Position numbers and translations under genes: made by a program. This document shows, piece by piece, positions 47,949 to 58,945 of a stretch of DNA of 64,000 nucleotides. The notes beneath the pieces are model-generated. The model worked only from the letters and a program-made list of their open reading frames with translations. It did no database searches and was not told the origin of the DNA. The stretch is taken from NCBI RefSeq assembly GCF_025024155.1, contig NW_026251750.1:248001-312000 (forward strand), written 5' to 3'. The DNA is from Gamsiella multidivaricata. Lineage: Eukaryota; Mortierellomycota; Mortierellomycetes; Mortierellales; Mortierellaceae. The first letter of the stretch is position 1. Every line of letters begins with the position of its first letter.

Positions 47949-48207
47949 GGTACTGATGTTCAAACACGTCTGTCATGCGTTTAAAGTACTCTACTGGCCC
48001 TTGGGATGGCTAGCTGATGCTGGGGTTAGCTGCTCCAATGTACCGTCTGCTGCGTGACCAGGCGCAACCTAAAGTGCATCGCGCCGGCGCTTACGATTTC
48101 TCACTTTGCGGCCTAAATGATACGCCACCTCTATCCGCAGAGTTTTTTTTGGAATAAATAAAAACTCAGTAATGGTTGACTTTATTTGTAATGAGAGTGC
48201 GTGGAAT
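47949..48207. other. REV1 3' region, no gene
   Basis: No coding signal is seen. It is the sequence just beyond the REV1 stop codon on the minus strand. Confidence 0.3.
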
Positions 48208-51200
48208 TCAGTCAATGGTAAACGACCCTCCATAGAGTTCTGCTATCAGCCGCTGAGCAACGCTGACTACTCTGCTAAACGCATCTGACCAGGTAATGAG
48301 GACTCGAACATGCTTAGGATTTAGGTGTGTAGGTGCAGCCTTGCTCTCGTTGACTTGGATCCTTCGTCGAAGATACCGAAGCAGCAAGCGTACCCTCTCC
48401 AGATCCCTTTCCATGAAAATCACCCTCGTAATAAAGTCCGAAAATGAGCGCACATCTTCTGGGTTTGGGCCTTCGTCGTACAGAATCGAACCAAAAGCGG
48501 CGTCAGCCGACAAGGATTGGTTGTCCTCAGCAGTGCTATTTCCTTCCAGCAAGGTTGACTGCACCCACTCTGCTAACATCTTTCGCAGTTCATCCACCTC
48601 GCGAAGGCCCATGAGGGTAGGGTGCTTTGGAAGAACACGTTCTGAGTTCAAAACGCTGCCCTCCATGCTACTCCCTGCAGACATCGCCGTAGTTTTACGT
48701 CTCGCCTCCGCCGCGAGCTCTGCTTGCCTCTGTCGGTGCTTTGCTACCTCCAACCTATGTGCAGCTTCCACTTCAATCCGGATATCTGGAGGTAAAGCTG
48801 CAAGAAAGTCCGGATCTAGGTTAGGAGTTTGGTTAGGCTCAACAGCGGCCCGATATTGCTCGCTCCCAGAACCTTCTCCATCCCATTCACAATGGTCTGC
48901 TCTTCCAATGATGGATTCGCTATCACCATGACTTGCGCTTTCATGGTCCTTCCTGCGGCCTCTACCACGACCCCTGCCACGACCTCGTCCACGACCAAAT
49001 CCACGACCAAATCCACGAGTCGCACCTCTGCTGGCTCCTCGGTTACTTCCTGCATAATTGGTGAGAGGAGACTGAAGCAATAAGGGCCTTCCAGGCACAG
49101 CATTGCCATAATTTGAGCTAGTACGCACAAGTTTCCGAATCAATTCATGGTTCTCAATGATATGGGTATATTCCTGCTCGATTTCTGCGCGAATCTCTGG
49201 TGGCAATGCTTGAAGCACGGATCTGTCCAGCTATATCATCAACGTAACCAAACGTCGGACTCAATTAGTGCATATTAATAGGTCACCCAAAGTACCAACG
49301 AAGAATATGGTAAGGTTGAGAGCAAAAGTGCTGACCTTGGAAGGTGATGGGAGAATGCTATCCATCATAGACTGATTCCTAATAGTAGCATGGCTGCTTT
49401 CAGATTGTCGTTGGTCGGCCTGCTGCTTTCCAGCGTACTCATTGAGCGTGCCTCGTATAAGTGATGTTGATAAGGCCATGAGCTCCGCTGGATCCAGCTG
49501 TGACCGAGACGGCATGGTCCGCAACGTCGCAGGCGTCTCATTATTCTGCAAGCTCTCGACATAATGTGTAGCATGACCCTTACACATAGGACCCACTGAG
49601 TCTGTAGGCTTGTTCGACCCTGAAGGCTGGCCAACATTGAGAAACACAAGTCGATGGTGGCGCGAGAGCTCCGCTTGAATCTCTGGCGGCAGCTCGTTGA
49701 AAGTGTCTCTATCAATTTCCATCGTCGAGTCTTGATCTGTTTTCTTGTTCTCTGTCGCAAGCACTGACGGGGCTGTGGCCGACGAGGCTGTGCTACCCTC
49801 TACGTGATCCTGAAATCGAATATTTACGCTACTAGCCGGTAGAGTAGCACGGCGCTTTTGCTGAAACATGGCCGAGGTCAGAGTGGTTTGGTTCATGGAG
49901 TCTTGGGGCGCAAACGCAGACTTTGGGACCGTGCTTACGACGTCGTTATTGAGTTTTAGCATTTGGATTCCTAGCCCTATCATGAATAGGAAGCCCAAGG
50001 TGATGTGGTAATTAGAAAAGGTTTGCCAAAGCAACCTATCAAGCGCAAAACATAACAATTGAGCCTTGCCTCTTAGATCTAGAACACTAAACTTAAAGTA
50101 TTGGAGTAAATTACAGGCTTCTTTTGCAATCAGCTCTGGATCGTCAGTGTACACGGGAAGCTGGCCTGTTCTAGCAAACTGGTCGACAGGACCATGTCCC
50201 AGATGTTTCCACGTTCCCGCGACATACTCTTTTCTTTTCATAACCTAGTCGAACACAGCAAGAGGGAGCGATATAATACAGCTTAGAAAACAGTGCGTGG
50301 CATAATGCGCCCCATCTAGTTTGGAAGCCATCTTGCAATAGAAAACAGTGCAGAGAGTAGCCGTACCTTGACCACCACGGATTTTGCCTTCCTGTCAATT
50401 TCTTTCAGACGCTTGCTCACTTCCTTCGCGAGATCTCGTAAAAAGATATCGACTTGATCCTGGTTCTCGAACCTTACCCCCCATGAGATCTCGGCACTGA
50501 CACTTTGGCGAGCCTTCTCACGGTCCGAAGAAAGAGTCGTCTCGTCAATCCCGCGACAAGAGTTATAAAGCATCTCACCAGTCCTCATCCCGCAAATTCT
50601 TTGCAATTCCTCCCTTGAAATCTGTTGCAATCCGTACAACGTGCTCACAGAAAAGCGCTCCTGCAAGTCCTGCGTAATTTTGTATCCGACTCCAGGAAGA
50701 TCCTTAACGCTGAACTCTTTGAGAGCCTTCGATTTCTTTAGTGGGATAGAATCCTGGGTGTGAGACTGAAAATCGTCTTCGATGCTCGAGGCTATAAGGG
50801 GCAGATCCAGGTCTAAATCCATCGCTGGCAACACAGGGCCTTGTAGCTCGCGAAGCGTTCGATCCGATCCTGGAGCACTTGGCCAAATGTATTGTCCATG
50901 GGGTTTGGCGCGCTTTGTGGCCAGTTTTGCAAGGAGAATGTTGGGTCCGATTCCAACGCTGGCGTGGCAGCCTGCCGCCGAGAAAATCTCGTTTCGAACA
51001 CGCTCAGCAAAGGTCTCAGGGTCTAACCTTATCGAACTCGCTCCGTGCTTGCTAAGCTGGACATGCGGGCCCCAGGACAAGGTGCATTTGGATGTCACGT
51101 CCACCAGTGCCTCATCCACAGAAACTGCTTGTAGCTCATCCGCGTAACTCAAAAGGATCTTGTAAAACTCAATAGAGGTGTCCTCGTATTTTTGGAACTC

Positions 51201-53265
51201 ATAGGGTACAACTAACAAGTCGGGGCAAAGAGATCTGGCGCTAAGCAAGTGCATGCCGTTCTTGACTCCGAATTCGCGGGCAATATAGTTGCATGAAGCA
51301 ATCTCGCTGTTGGAGGTCGAGCCCCCAAATCCATGTGCTACAGCGATGGGCTTGCTTTGAAGCTCGGGATTGCCTCTCGTGGCGACAGAAGCGAAAAAGC
51401 AATCAAAGTCAATGTGCCTGAGCATCATACAAGGAAAAACAAATGGATGAATAACGCCATTCATGGTCATCAGCCATGAAGACAAGGGGTTGAAACAAAG
51501 CTTTCCATACATGATTGTCTTGTTTTTGACATTAGACGAAGGAGGTGTCTTGTGCTTCTGGAACTCTGCTGTAATATCTCTCAGCTTTGATTTCCACGTA
51601 GAAAGATAGTGAAGGCGCGAGGACTGATAGAACTTTTCTACGAAGCCAGGCTGAGTGGATGAGTTGAGACGATTCCACGGTACAGAGAGCTCAATCAGCG
51701 TAGGATGTCGGTTGACCGGTGCAGCAGGGACCTGTAGGGTCCCATTGCAACTCGTTTCCATGGCCTTAAAATTTTCAGAGATGGCAGAGTCTAGTAATGC
51801 GGCATCCAGACGCGCGTGCGGATTCAGAGCGGGAGGTATGTCGATCGTCAAAAGTTCAATGGATCCAGCAGTTGAAGGGTGGTTTGACTGATCAAATTTC
51901 TGTTCACGTCGGCTGTTTGTGTGTGTATCGCTGGCAAGTTCAGGGTTCTCGTTTTGCGGCGTCAATTGCAGTTCCAGCTGGCCAAAATCTAAATCGTCAA
52001 AGAAAAAATCCTCGTCCTCCTTTATGATCCCAGCGGACGGTTCCCCATCATCAGAAGCCATGTTCGGATCCTGCCCGTCATGGACGTTAGTGTGCTTCCA
52101 ATTTGCTGAATCGCTATTGAATTGAGTCGGTTGGTCCCGTCGCCATGCCTGATGTTTATCTAGAGACTTGGGTTCCGCGCTTTTCGTCATCTCTGCTTTG
52201 TGATGATTGAGCTCACCATACTCCGAGGGCGGAAAATTCTGTACTGGCTCTGAAGGTTGGCCATGCGACTGTAAGAACGTCTTGGAGGGTGATGTCTGGG
52301 ATGTACTTCCGAACGTTGAAAGTGAGTTTGGCACCCTAAGAGCACTAAAATTGTGCCAGGAGAGTAACCTATTGGCCTTGACGCTTTCTGTAATCCACTC
52401 TGGTTTAGCGACTTTGTATTTACTAGTTGACATCAAAAGACGTTTTTTTTTTTTTTTTGGTTTTTTTGGTTTTTTTTTTTTTGGTTTTTTCAGAACACCA
52501 TGCTGTGAGTAATTTAGCTTCAAGTCTCTCGTGTTAAATCTGCTTTCGTTCAAAGATGCTGTAGTACCGGAACTCTTTCATCTTAGCCTGTGTAAGATTG
52601 GATGCGATGATATGCGTTGTCGTGCTCTTTGATACTAATATCAATAATCAACAATCTATCAATCGTTCCGTGCCGACCAGAAATGGATTAAGCAGCAGCG
52701 TGGGTTGGTGAAAGTGATTTGCTATAACTTACAGTATTGCCGAAACACTCCACCTGCCAATCAAAGGAAGAAAAGGAGAGGAAGCAGTTCATAATATTAG
52801 TAGGGTTTTAAGGATTCAGTAGCTCTTTCAAATGCAATCGCATGTTTTCATCCGCGTCCAACTCGCTTGCCTCGTTGAACGACCATATTCCTGATTTCTA
52901 TTTGGTCCGAAAATATGATCGTGAAGTGTCAGTGTGGACCTGCTTAGGTGTATACATTGAATCGACTGTTGTTGCTGAGAACGGTCTTGTTACCATGAAT
53001 TGGCGGGTCTGTGTAGCCGTTGACATAGACAACAATCCCTTCGAATATCTGGGACAAGTTAGGGCCCGCTTGCGCCGCGCTAATGAGTGCAAGGCGTTGA
53101 TTAGATTCGCCAACTGCCATGGTTGCTTATTCTTATCAAAGCTGGGACTTGAACATACATTTCCTCCTGCTGCAGCTGGAGCTTCTGCTTCTTGTGCCGA
53201 AAGTACGTCGCAAAATCGCCATACTGGATAGCCCTGTACGGGTCCTCTTCCTCCTCGCGCTCCAT
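48208..53265 (-). CDS. REV1: DNA repair deoxycytidyl transferase / translesion polymerase scaffold REV1
   Basis: Exons 53265-53159, 53079-52994, 52897-52871, 52753-52733, 52634-52568, 52422-51511, 51417-50367, 50244-50070, 49976-49336, 49230-48208; about 1369 aa. REV1 inserts dC opposite lesions and recruits other translesion polymerases. Order of parts: YGDFATYFRHKKQKLQLQ, BRCT (IFEGIVVYVNGYTDPPIHE, GGVFRQYLSKSTTTHIIASN, KYKVAKPEWITESV), Y-family core (MHIDFDCFFASV, D410 and D412; SCNYIAREFGVKNGM; SVDEALVD, D508/E509), LPGVGYK helix-hairpin-helix, LGHGPVDQ little finger, three ubiquitin-binding motifs (LPPEIQAEL 911, LPPEIRAEI 1038, LPPDIRIEV 1175), an RG repeat (1094-1122) and the REV1 C-terminal domain. 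Two introns (52870-52754 and 50069-49977) start with GC, not GT. Two 93-bp introns are in frame without stops. The start lies 214 bp from the divergent STIMATE-like start. Confidence 0.93.
52440..52492 (+). repeat. poly-T tract within a REV1 intron
   Basis: Runs of 11-16 T separated by GG lie in the intron 52567-52423. On the minus strand they would read as A-runs, giving a false lysine-rich extension (KKPKKKK) if the intron were translated. Confidence 0.75.
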
Positions 53266-53478
53266 GGTCAAAGGATGAGGGAATGGGCGATGTTGAGGAG
53301 GAGCGTGACGTGGTTAATCTCAAATACCAGCATCATAGGCATCATCAAGATTATCAACATCCTCTGAGTTCCATCCCACTGGGACAAAAGCGCCCTCCCC
53401 GCACTCCTAGCGCCATATAAATCATCTGTATCCTTCTTTCATAGCACGCCTTTATACGCTTTTATATCCTGCTCAGCC
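53266..53478. promoter_or_regulatory. 213-bp divergent promoter region REV1 / STIMATE-like
   Basis: Both genes are transcribed away from this spacer. It is too short for two independent large promoters, so shared control is plausible but unproven. Confidence 0.5.
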
Positions 53479-54724
53479 ATGGACTTCCTCCTTGTTCCAA
53501 GAGCTCTGCCTGATGAGCCAGCCCCAGGGACCCAACAGCCGGTACCTGGCTCGGGCACCTGTGAACTCATGGGCCCCTTCGCCATCTTTGTGCAACTGTT
53601 GCTCGCTACCATGGCCTTTTCAACTCTTATCTTCAAACGCAGCAAAGAGCGGCCGATGCGGCCGCTTAGAATCTGGTACGAGTTGTACTTTGAACCCAGG
53701 ACCAAAGAGTATGCAAGGGTCAATTGGTAAAGGACATTGAATTAACCTGGCAACGTCTTTGTTTTGACCTTTGCTGGTGCGAACGTGTAGGCTGTACGAT
53801 GTGAGCAAACAGATCGTTGGTGGCGTTGTTATCCACTCACTCAATCTTTTGGCAGCAACGCTCTTTGGTCTGTCCTCAGAGCGAAAGGATTCCAATCCCT
53901 GCATATGGTAAGATCTGCAGATTAGACGATACCCCAAGTGCCTTTTGTGAAAGGGCTATGTTTTCTAATGCTTTGTTATGTTTTCTTTGACCACGCTGGC
54001 TTTTAGGTACTTTTTGAATATTTTTTTGGACACGACCTTTGGCGTTGGAGTGCTCTACCTCTTTCTCAAGGCGGCTGACAAGTACTTCAGCCATATGCGA
54101 ATGGAGGGTCTGAAAACAGGAGATTATGGCAACCCTCCTCAATTTGAGCGTTGGTGGAGGCAAACTCTTGTCTTCTCTCTCGGCCTTGTGGTGATGAAGA
54201 TTATCGTTGTGATTGTTCTGACCTGGGTAAGACTTCTCTCCACTACCTCTTATACTCAGAGCTTTGTTCGTAATGCCTTCATTGAACCGATTTTAACCTC
54301 TATATAATGCTTGTCATTGACCTGCTAGCCCTTCCTCTTCACCTTTGGAGAATGGTTCCTTGGCTGGACGCTGCAGAATGAGAAGTTGCAGATATTGTTT
54401 GTGATGTTGATATTGCCCTTGAGCATGAATATCGTGCAGTTCTGGGTCATTGACTACATTCTCAAGCAGAAGACTACGGAGAAGTTCCCTATCCGGATAG
54501 ACGAGGACGAGGAAGACCTTTACGGACTTGTTGGGGGTCTGGAGCAGAGCTATGACGAGGATGGCGACGAGTTGGATGAGAATCCTCATGGTGCGGAATC
54601 CAGCGGGAACCGCAGCCCAACATCGCACCATCAACTGTCGGAGAGACTGGACATAGAGGAGGACTCCGTACCGAAGCATCATGAATATGAGTATGTCCGT
54701 TCTGCAATAGGATCCACCAGGTGA
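53479..54724 (+). CDS. STIMATE/TMEM110-family multi-pass membrane protein (YPL162C-like)
   Basis: Exons 53479-53675, 53791-53907, 54007-54226, 54329-54724; 309 aa. In animals STIMATE sits in the ER at plasma-membrane junctions and promotes STIM-dependent calcium entry; the yeast relative is a vacuolar membrane protein of unknown role. Shared landmarks: CELMGPFAIFVQLLLATMAF, RPMRPLRIWLYDVSKQIVGG, NLLAATLFGL, NPCIWYFLNIFLDTTFGVGV, RWWRQTLVFSLGLVVMKIIV and FGEWFLGW, giving about five TM helices. The C-terminal 80 residues are acidic and cytosolic. Trp codons are rebuilt over introns 1 and 2 (TG|G), which supports both junctions. AATAAA is at 54766-54771. Confidence 0.9.
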
Positions 54725-55109
54725 CCTTCCTGCAATAGGCAACCCACATACCATAGATCAGCTCTAATAAAGACTTGTATAGTATGATTCTTCTCATTTT
54801 TAATACATCCGCGTTTTATTGACTCTTTTTTTCTTTTTCTTGATCTTTTTATACCTTCTTAGGCGATGGGAGCATTACTCCGGAATGTGGGTGGCAGAGG
54901 TCTACCTTTTTTTTATCGGTTTTCAATTGTTTTTGGGCTTTTTTCTCTTTTTCTTTCATTCTATGCCCTGCTCGTCTTCCCGCTGATGAGGTTGAGAACA
55001 GGAACAAATGACAGCGGCAGGAGGGAGATGATACGGGAGGACAAAAGGCTGGAGGAAAGGTGGGCTGGAGGGGGGTGTCACGAGATGCCATGATCTTATG
55101 CCGGTGGTG
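54725..55109. other. convergent 3' regions of the STIMATE-like gene and PAN3
   Basis: No gene lies here. A T-rich and then G-rich stretch is present. The two genes end 385 bp apart. Confidence 0.4.
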
Positions 55110-57958
55110 TTACTTTGATTTAGAAAGGTCACGGAAGGCGGATTCGATACAGGCCTTGATCTCGCGGTAGCTGACAATTAAGCACGAGAGCTCGTCTCTT
55201 GACATTAAGACGATCTTTTCGTCAACTCCGGCGTCAAGCTACGTATTGGATAGGTAACGATATGTAGCCAGGATTAGTTGGATCTGCAATGCACGCCATA
55301 ACAAAGAATCGCTTTTTTTTTTTTTTTTTTTTTTTTTTTTTCATCTGACTCGTACTTTGTTTAGGCAGGCGAGCACATGGGCAACGTCCAGAACTGGCAA
55401 TCCTGCTTCGTCGACTTGGTGAAAGACATAGTCTCTGAACAACTTAATGATATAACGGTCTCCGGTCTCTGACCAAGCAGGATCCATGTCGAACTCAGGT
55501 CTTTCATTGATGAAACCAAATTTCATCAAGAGCCTTGTCAGTCGGCCATTCTCAAGTTCACGACTCAGGTCGCTCTCGAGCACGTCATTGGCGTTCTGCA
55601 CGTCGTTGATCTCCTGCAGGACCCTTGATCCGAGCATGGTGATGACTTGGTCGATAGTCTTCATGGGTGTGGGTTGGCTCATCAAGAATAGAATCACGTT
55701 CTTCATATCCTGCGTGTAATTCTGCGAGATGTAGTCGATCGACTTTTGAATGTTATGCGTTGCCGTCAAGGACTTGCAAGCAAGAGTCATCATGAGTTGT
55801 CCAAGATTCAAGATATCGTCTTGTTGCAGATGCGCAATATTAGGCGCCGAGTCAAACGTCAGCATGTCCATAATACCACAGCAGTTAAGGCGAATTCTAG
55901 TAGCAACAACAAATAAGATCGTGCGTTAGTTCAGTGCAGCTTAAGCGGACAAATTTCCTCGTGCTCCAGGGCATCCTTGCGATTACCTATTCTTGCCGGT
56001 AACAAGGATTTTGGTAGGATCAATAAGACGAGCAGCCAGTCCAGCCGAATGAATCTTTTTAAGCGCAGACGTGAGCTGAATCAGATACGACCAAAGAATT
56101 CTCTCGTGGATGTTGTGTTCAGTGTTCTTGGAGGCGCCCAAGACTACCTGGGAGGCCAGTTGAGCCTGAGGACCAAAGTGGACGTCGTAAAGAGTCTTAG
56201 AGCAGGGGTGGTAGTCGTATACAAAAATGAGAGAGTGGTCCCCAAATGCCTTGCTTGTGAACGCCTCTCGAATCGAGACAATATTGGCGTGTCGTATCCT
56301 GCGCCATCCATCAATAGTCTGCATCGCCAGTTCATTCGTCAGCCTGAACCCTTCGATTCGGCGCAGGGCATACGTCCGGCCATCTGCGCTGCACATGCAT
56401 TTATAGACGCTGGATTGATAACCAAAGACCTCTGTCGACTTCTCTTGTGTCAGATCCAGCGGGTAGAGCGAGTGGTATTCATGCAGTTCCTCGGGCAGAC
56501 CGTACTCCTGGGAACTAACTGTTTGTAAGATCATCTCATTCTTGCGATGCAGCTCCTCGCGAAGTATGTCGGAGATGAAGAATCCGTGGATCGTCTTTTG
56601 ATGAGGAGATAGATTGGAAACGTGGGGTAGAGGAGTATTGTACAAGTGATATTGGAGCTATAGTACATTGAACGGAAAAAAAAAATATGGCCAGCATGAA
56701 TAAATTTATGCCCACGAAAAAATCAAAGCCAAGCAAAGGCATCACTAAGTAAATATCCTTACAGGTTGGTGAAGCATGGCCCCTGATCCTTGGTAATAGT
56801 AATTATTCACCGAACCTTCACCATAGTAATTTCCCTGCATTTTTTAACCATTGATGGCTGTGGTGAGTACCGCTATGTTAGACCAACATAGCATGCTTCT
56901 CATAATCGCATATCGGATAGTTGAAATACTCACATCGCTGATACTAAACTGCGAAAAATTGCCCGACAAGTTGTTCATACTGCTCATCAAGTTATTTTGC
57001 ATTGTTGAAGCATAGGGATGTGCCCTACGACCACGGCAAAAGGAGAAGTGGGGTCGTTAGCAAAGAATTCTCAATGTATCGGAGCAGCAGAAAACAGGAG
57101 CGGAAAACGTACATTTGACGTGGATCAGCATATGCGGCTCCGGACAACGAGCTGGCATCTACATTTACAAGTTCAAAGGTTAGAGGGCAAAACATTCACG
57201 CGTTTGATGTAAACAGCAATATCCAGTTTCATCCGTACCCTGAGAGCCCTTTGGCACAAATTCTGGAGCGTCTACTTTCACGGATCCTGAGCTGAGGTTT
57301 GATGGCTTGAAGATCGGAGAGTTGACATGAAGCTTGGCCTTGGAACTGATAAAGAGTTGAAGAGAAGAGGTACCAATCCGAATCAGGGTGTTGCCATGTC
57401 GGCAGCCGATCCAAAACCAAAAGTTCGTGTCCATCTGAAATCCGACGACACGTCCTGCATGATCTATGCGCTACTTACATTTCAGGACTCGACATGGACG
57501 CTGCAGACTTTCCCTAGGATGATAAAAACAAAATGGTCAAACTGAGGAACGTTCCGTAATTGAAGGACGATACAAAGTAAGAGCAGGCCGATGCGATATT
57601 TACTACGTCATGATTGAACTCGCAGCCTTTGCCCTCAAACTTGCAATATCCATGGATGACAATGTTGCGGCAGGTACGAGACTTGTTACTGTTCGTCAGG
57701 GACACGGCTGTTTGCGGCGAAAGAATGCGATAGACAATCGGTCAGAGAGTCTTCTTGTAAGGTGATAAAGAGAACACTTGCGAAAAAAGAAGTGTCCTGC
57801 ACTGTACGTTTGGTAGAGGAGTTGAGGCCCGAAAGTCCCTTTGCTGCTGAGCCGACGGCTTTGTTGGTCCAGGCGTTGGTTGTTGAGGTTGAAGAGGAGC
57901 TATTATCACCTCCGTTAGTGTTCCCTGGTGGGGCCATAATAGGGATAGCAGATGCCAT
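55110..57958 (-). CDS. PAN3: PAN2-PAN3 deadenylase regulatory subunit PAN3
   Basis: Exons 57958-57808, 57707-57607, 57513-57479, 57345-57239, 57158-57113, 57024-56934, 56834-56763, 56657-55987, 55896-55356, 55238-55110; 647 aa. PAN3 bridges the PAN2 nuclease to poly(A)-binding protein and mRNA for the first phase of poly(A) shortening. N-terminal CCCH zinc finger [21 protein letters not shown] (C-x8-C-x6-C-x3-H), a PAM2-like [10 protein letters not shown], then the pseudokinase ([80 protein letters not shown], with no HRD), a coiled coil and the C-terminal knob ([35 protein letters not shown]). Several exons are tiny (35, 46 bp). The junction 57808/57707 is the least sure. Confidence 0.92.
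55312..55340 (+). repeat. long T homopolymer in a PAN3 intron
   Basis: A run of about 29 T lies in the last PAN3 intron (an A-run in gene orientation). Confidence 0.8.
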
Positions 57959-58333
57959 GGCAAAGTAAAAGATGGATTACAAGCAAGAAGTATAATCGCA
58001 AAAATGAACTATTGTTTTTGAAATGCTAACGACGCGGCAAAGGAGAAGATGTAGCTGGGTGCAGATCGGCTGCTAATCCATCGGCAGAAAGACAGATGAG
58101 AAAAAAGAAAAGGAGTGTTCAAGTAGACGACATGCACCAAAAAAAAAAAAAAAAAAAGCTGGATGCTCTTCATACGCCTTCCGTATTTGGAAATAGCCAA
58201 GCAAGTGGCTTTTGGAGGCACATGACACCCGGGCCACATTCACGGGGGCGGTGTCTGATATTACTACACGCTTGCAATGGACTATACGATCTGCGCTCAT
58301 AGGATTCTTGTAAATACAAGCTCATTAAATGAG
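57959..58333. other. PAN3 upstream region
   Basis: No gene is visible. It includes an A-run of about 18 at 58139-58157 and ends at the edge of the MITE-like element. Confidence 0.4.
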
Positions 58334-58730
58334 AAGTTATCTATTTGACAACCCGGGTTGCCATGCATTATTTGCCAACCCCCCTCTAATTGACCGCTGA
58401 TGCTGCCCACTGCACACTTGTCCACTGCAGGCTGCACTAACTCACATCTGCTTGCTCTTGCCATTCCTCCTCGCTGCCCCACTACTCCTCCTCCTCCTTT
58501 ACCCCTGCTGACGAGTCATTACACTAGCCTACCCACATCCTCGTAGCATGGATCCAGCTGTACTGAGTAGAGCTGAACTGACCGCTGCCTAAATCGCCGC
58601 TGCAGTATATGTGGATTCAGCAGGCGAGCCAAAATAAGTCTCGTAGAAGCAGTCAATTGGGGGGAGGGGGGGGGGGGGGGGGGGGGGGGCAAATAATGCA
58701 TGGCAACCCGGGTTATCAAATAGATAACTT
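58334..58730. mobile_element. 397-bp MITE-like element with 43-bp terminal inverted repeats
   Basis: The first 43 bases (58334-58376, starting AAGTTATCTATTTG and containing AACCCGGGTTGCC) match the reverse complement of 58688-58730 at 42 of 43 positions. Inside, weaker symmetry continues: TCTAATTGACCGCTG on the left pairs with the AATTGACTGCTTC complement on the right, separated by C- or G-runs of different length. No open frame is long enough for a transposase. Small size, long terminal inverted repeats and no coding capacity fit a miniature inverted-repeat element. No target-site duplication could be recognised at the edges, so the class is unknown. Confidence 0.7.
58660..58689 (+). repeat. 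poly-G run inside the MITE-like element
   Basis: A G homopolymer of about 27-30 bases adjoins the right inverted repeat. The left arm has only a short C-run at the matching place, so the run has expanded on one side. Confidence 0.8.
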
Positions 58731-58945
58731 GGGACTGTGGTGTAACATGCCAGAAAGGAGCAGAATGTTTGCAGTGATATACTCTTCAAACACAAGCTCA
58801 CATGATCTCCCTGCGCAAGTCATCTAGCTTGAGGGACACGGAGTTCAATACTTCCCGGCGACAATCGATTCCAGCCCATTAGCAGCGACATATTCCAGAC
58901 TTCACCCTGGCTGAACCACAGGAATCCCTCATTGGAGAGGACACC

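Noticed and set aside
52423..52553. Lysine-rich N-terminus (KKPKKKK) as REV1 start
   Set aside because: This stretch is an intron with poly-A runs; the BRCT domain and the true upstream exons are recovered only when it is removed.
58320..58333. Target-site duplication of the MITE-like element
   Set aside because: Left (ATTAAATGAG) and right (GGGACTGTGG) flanks share no direct repeat.
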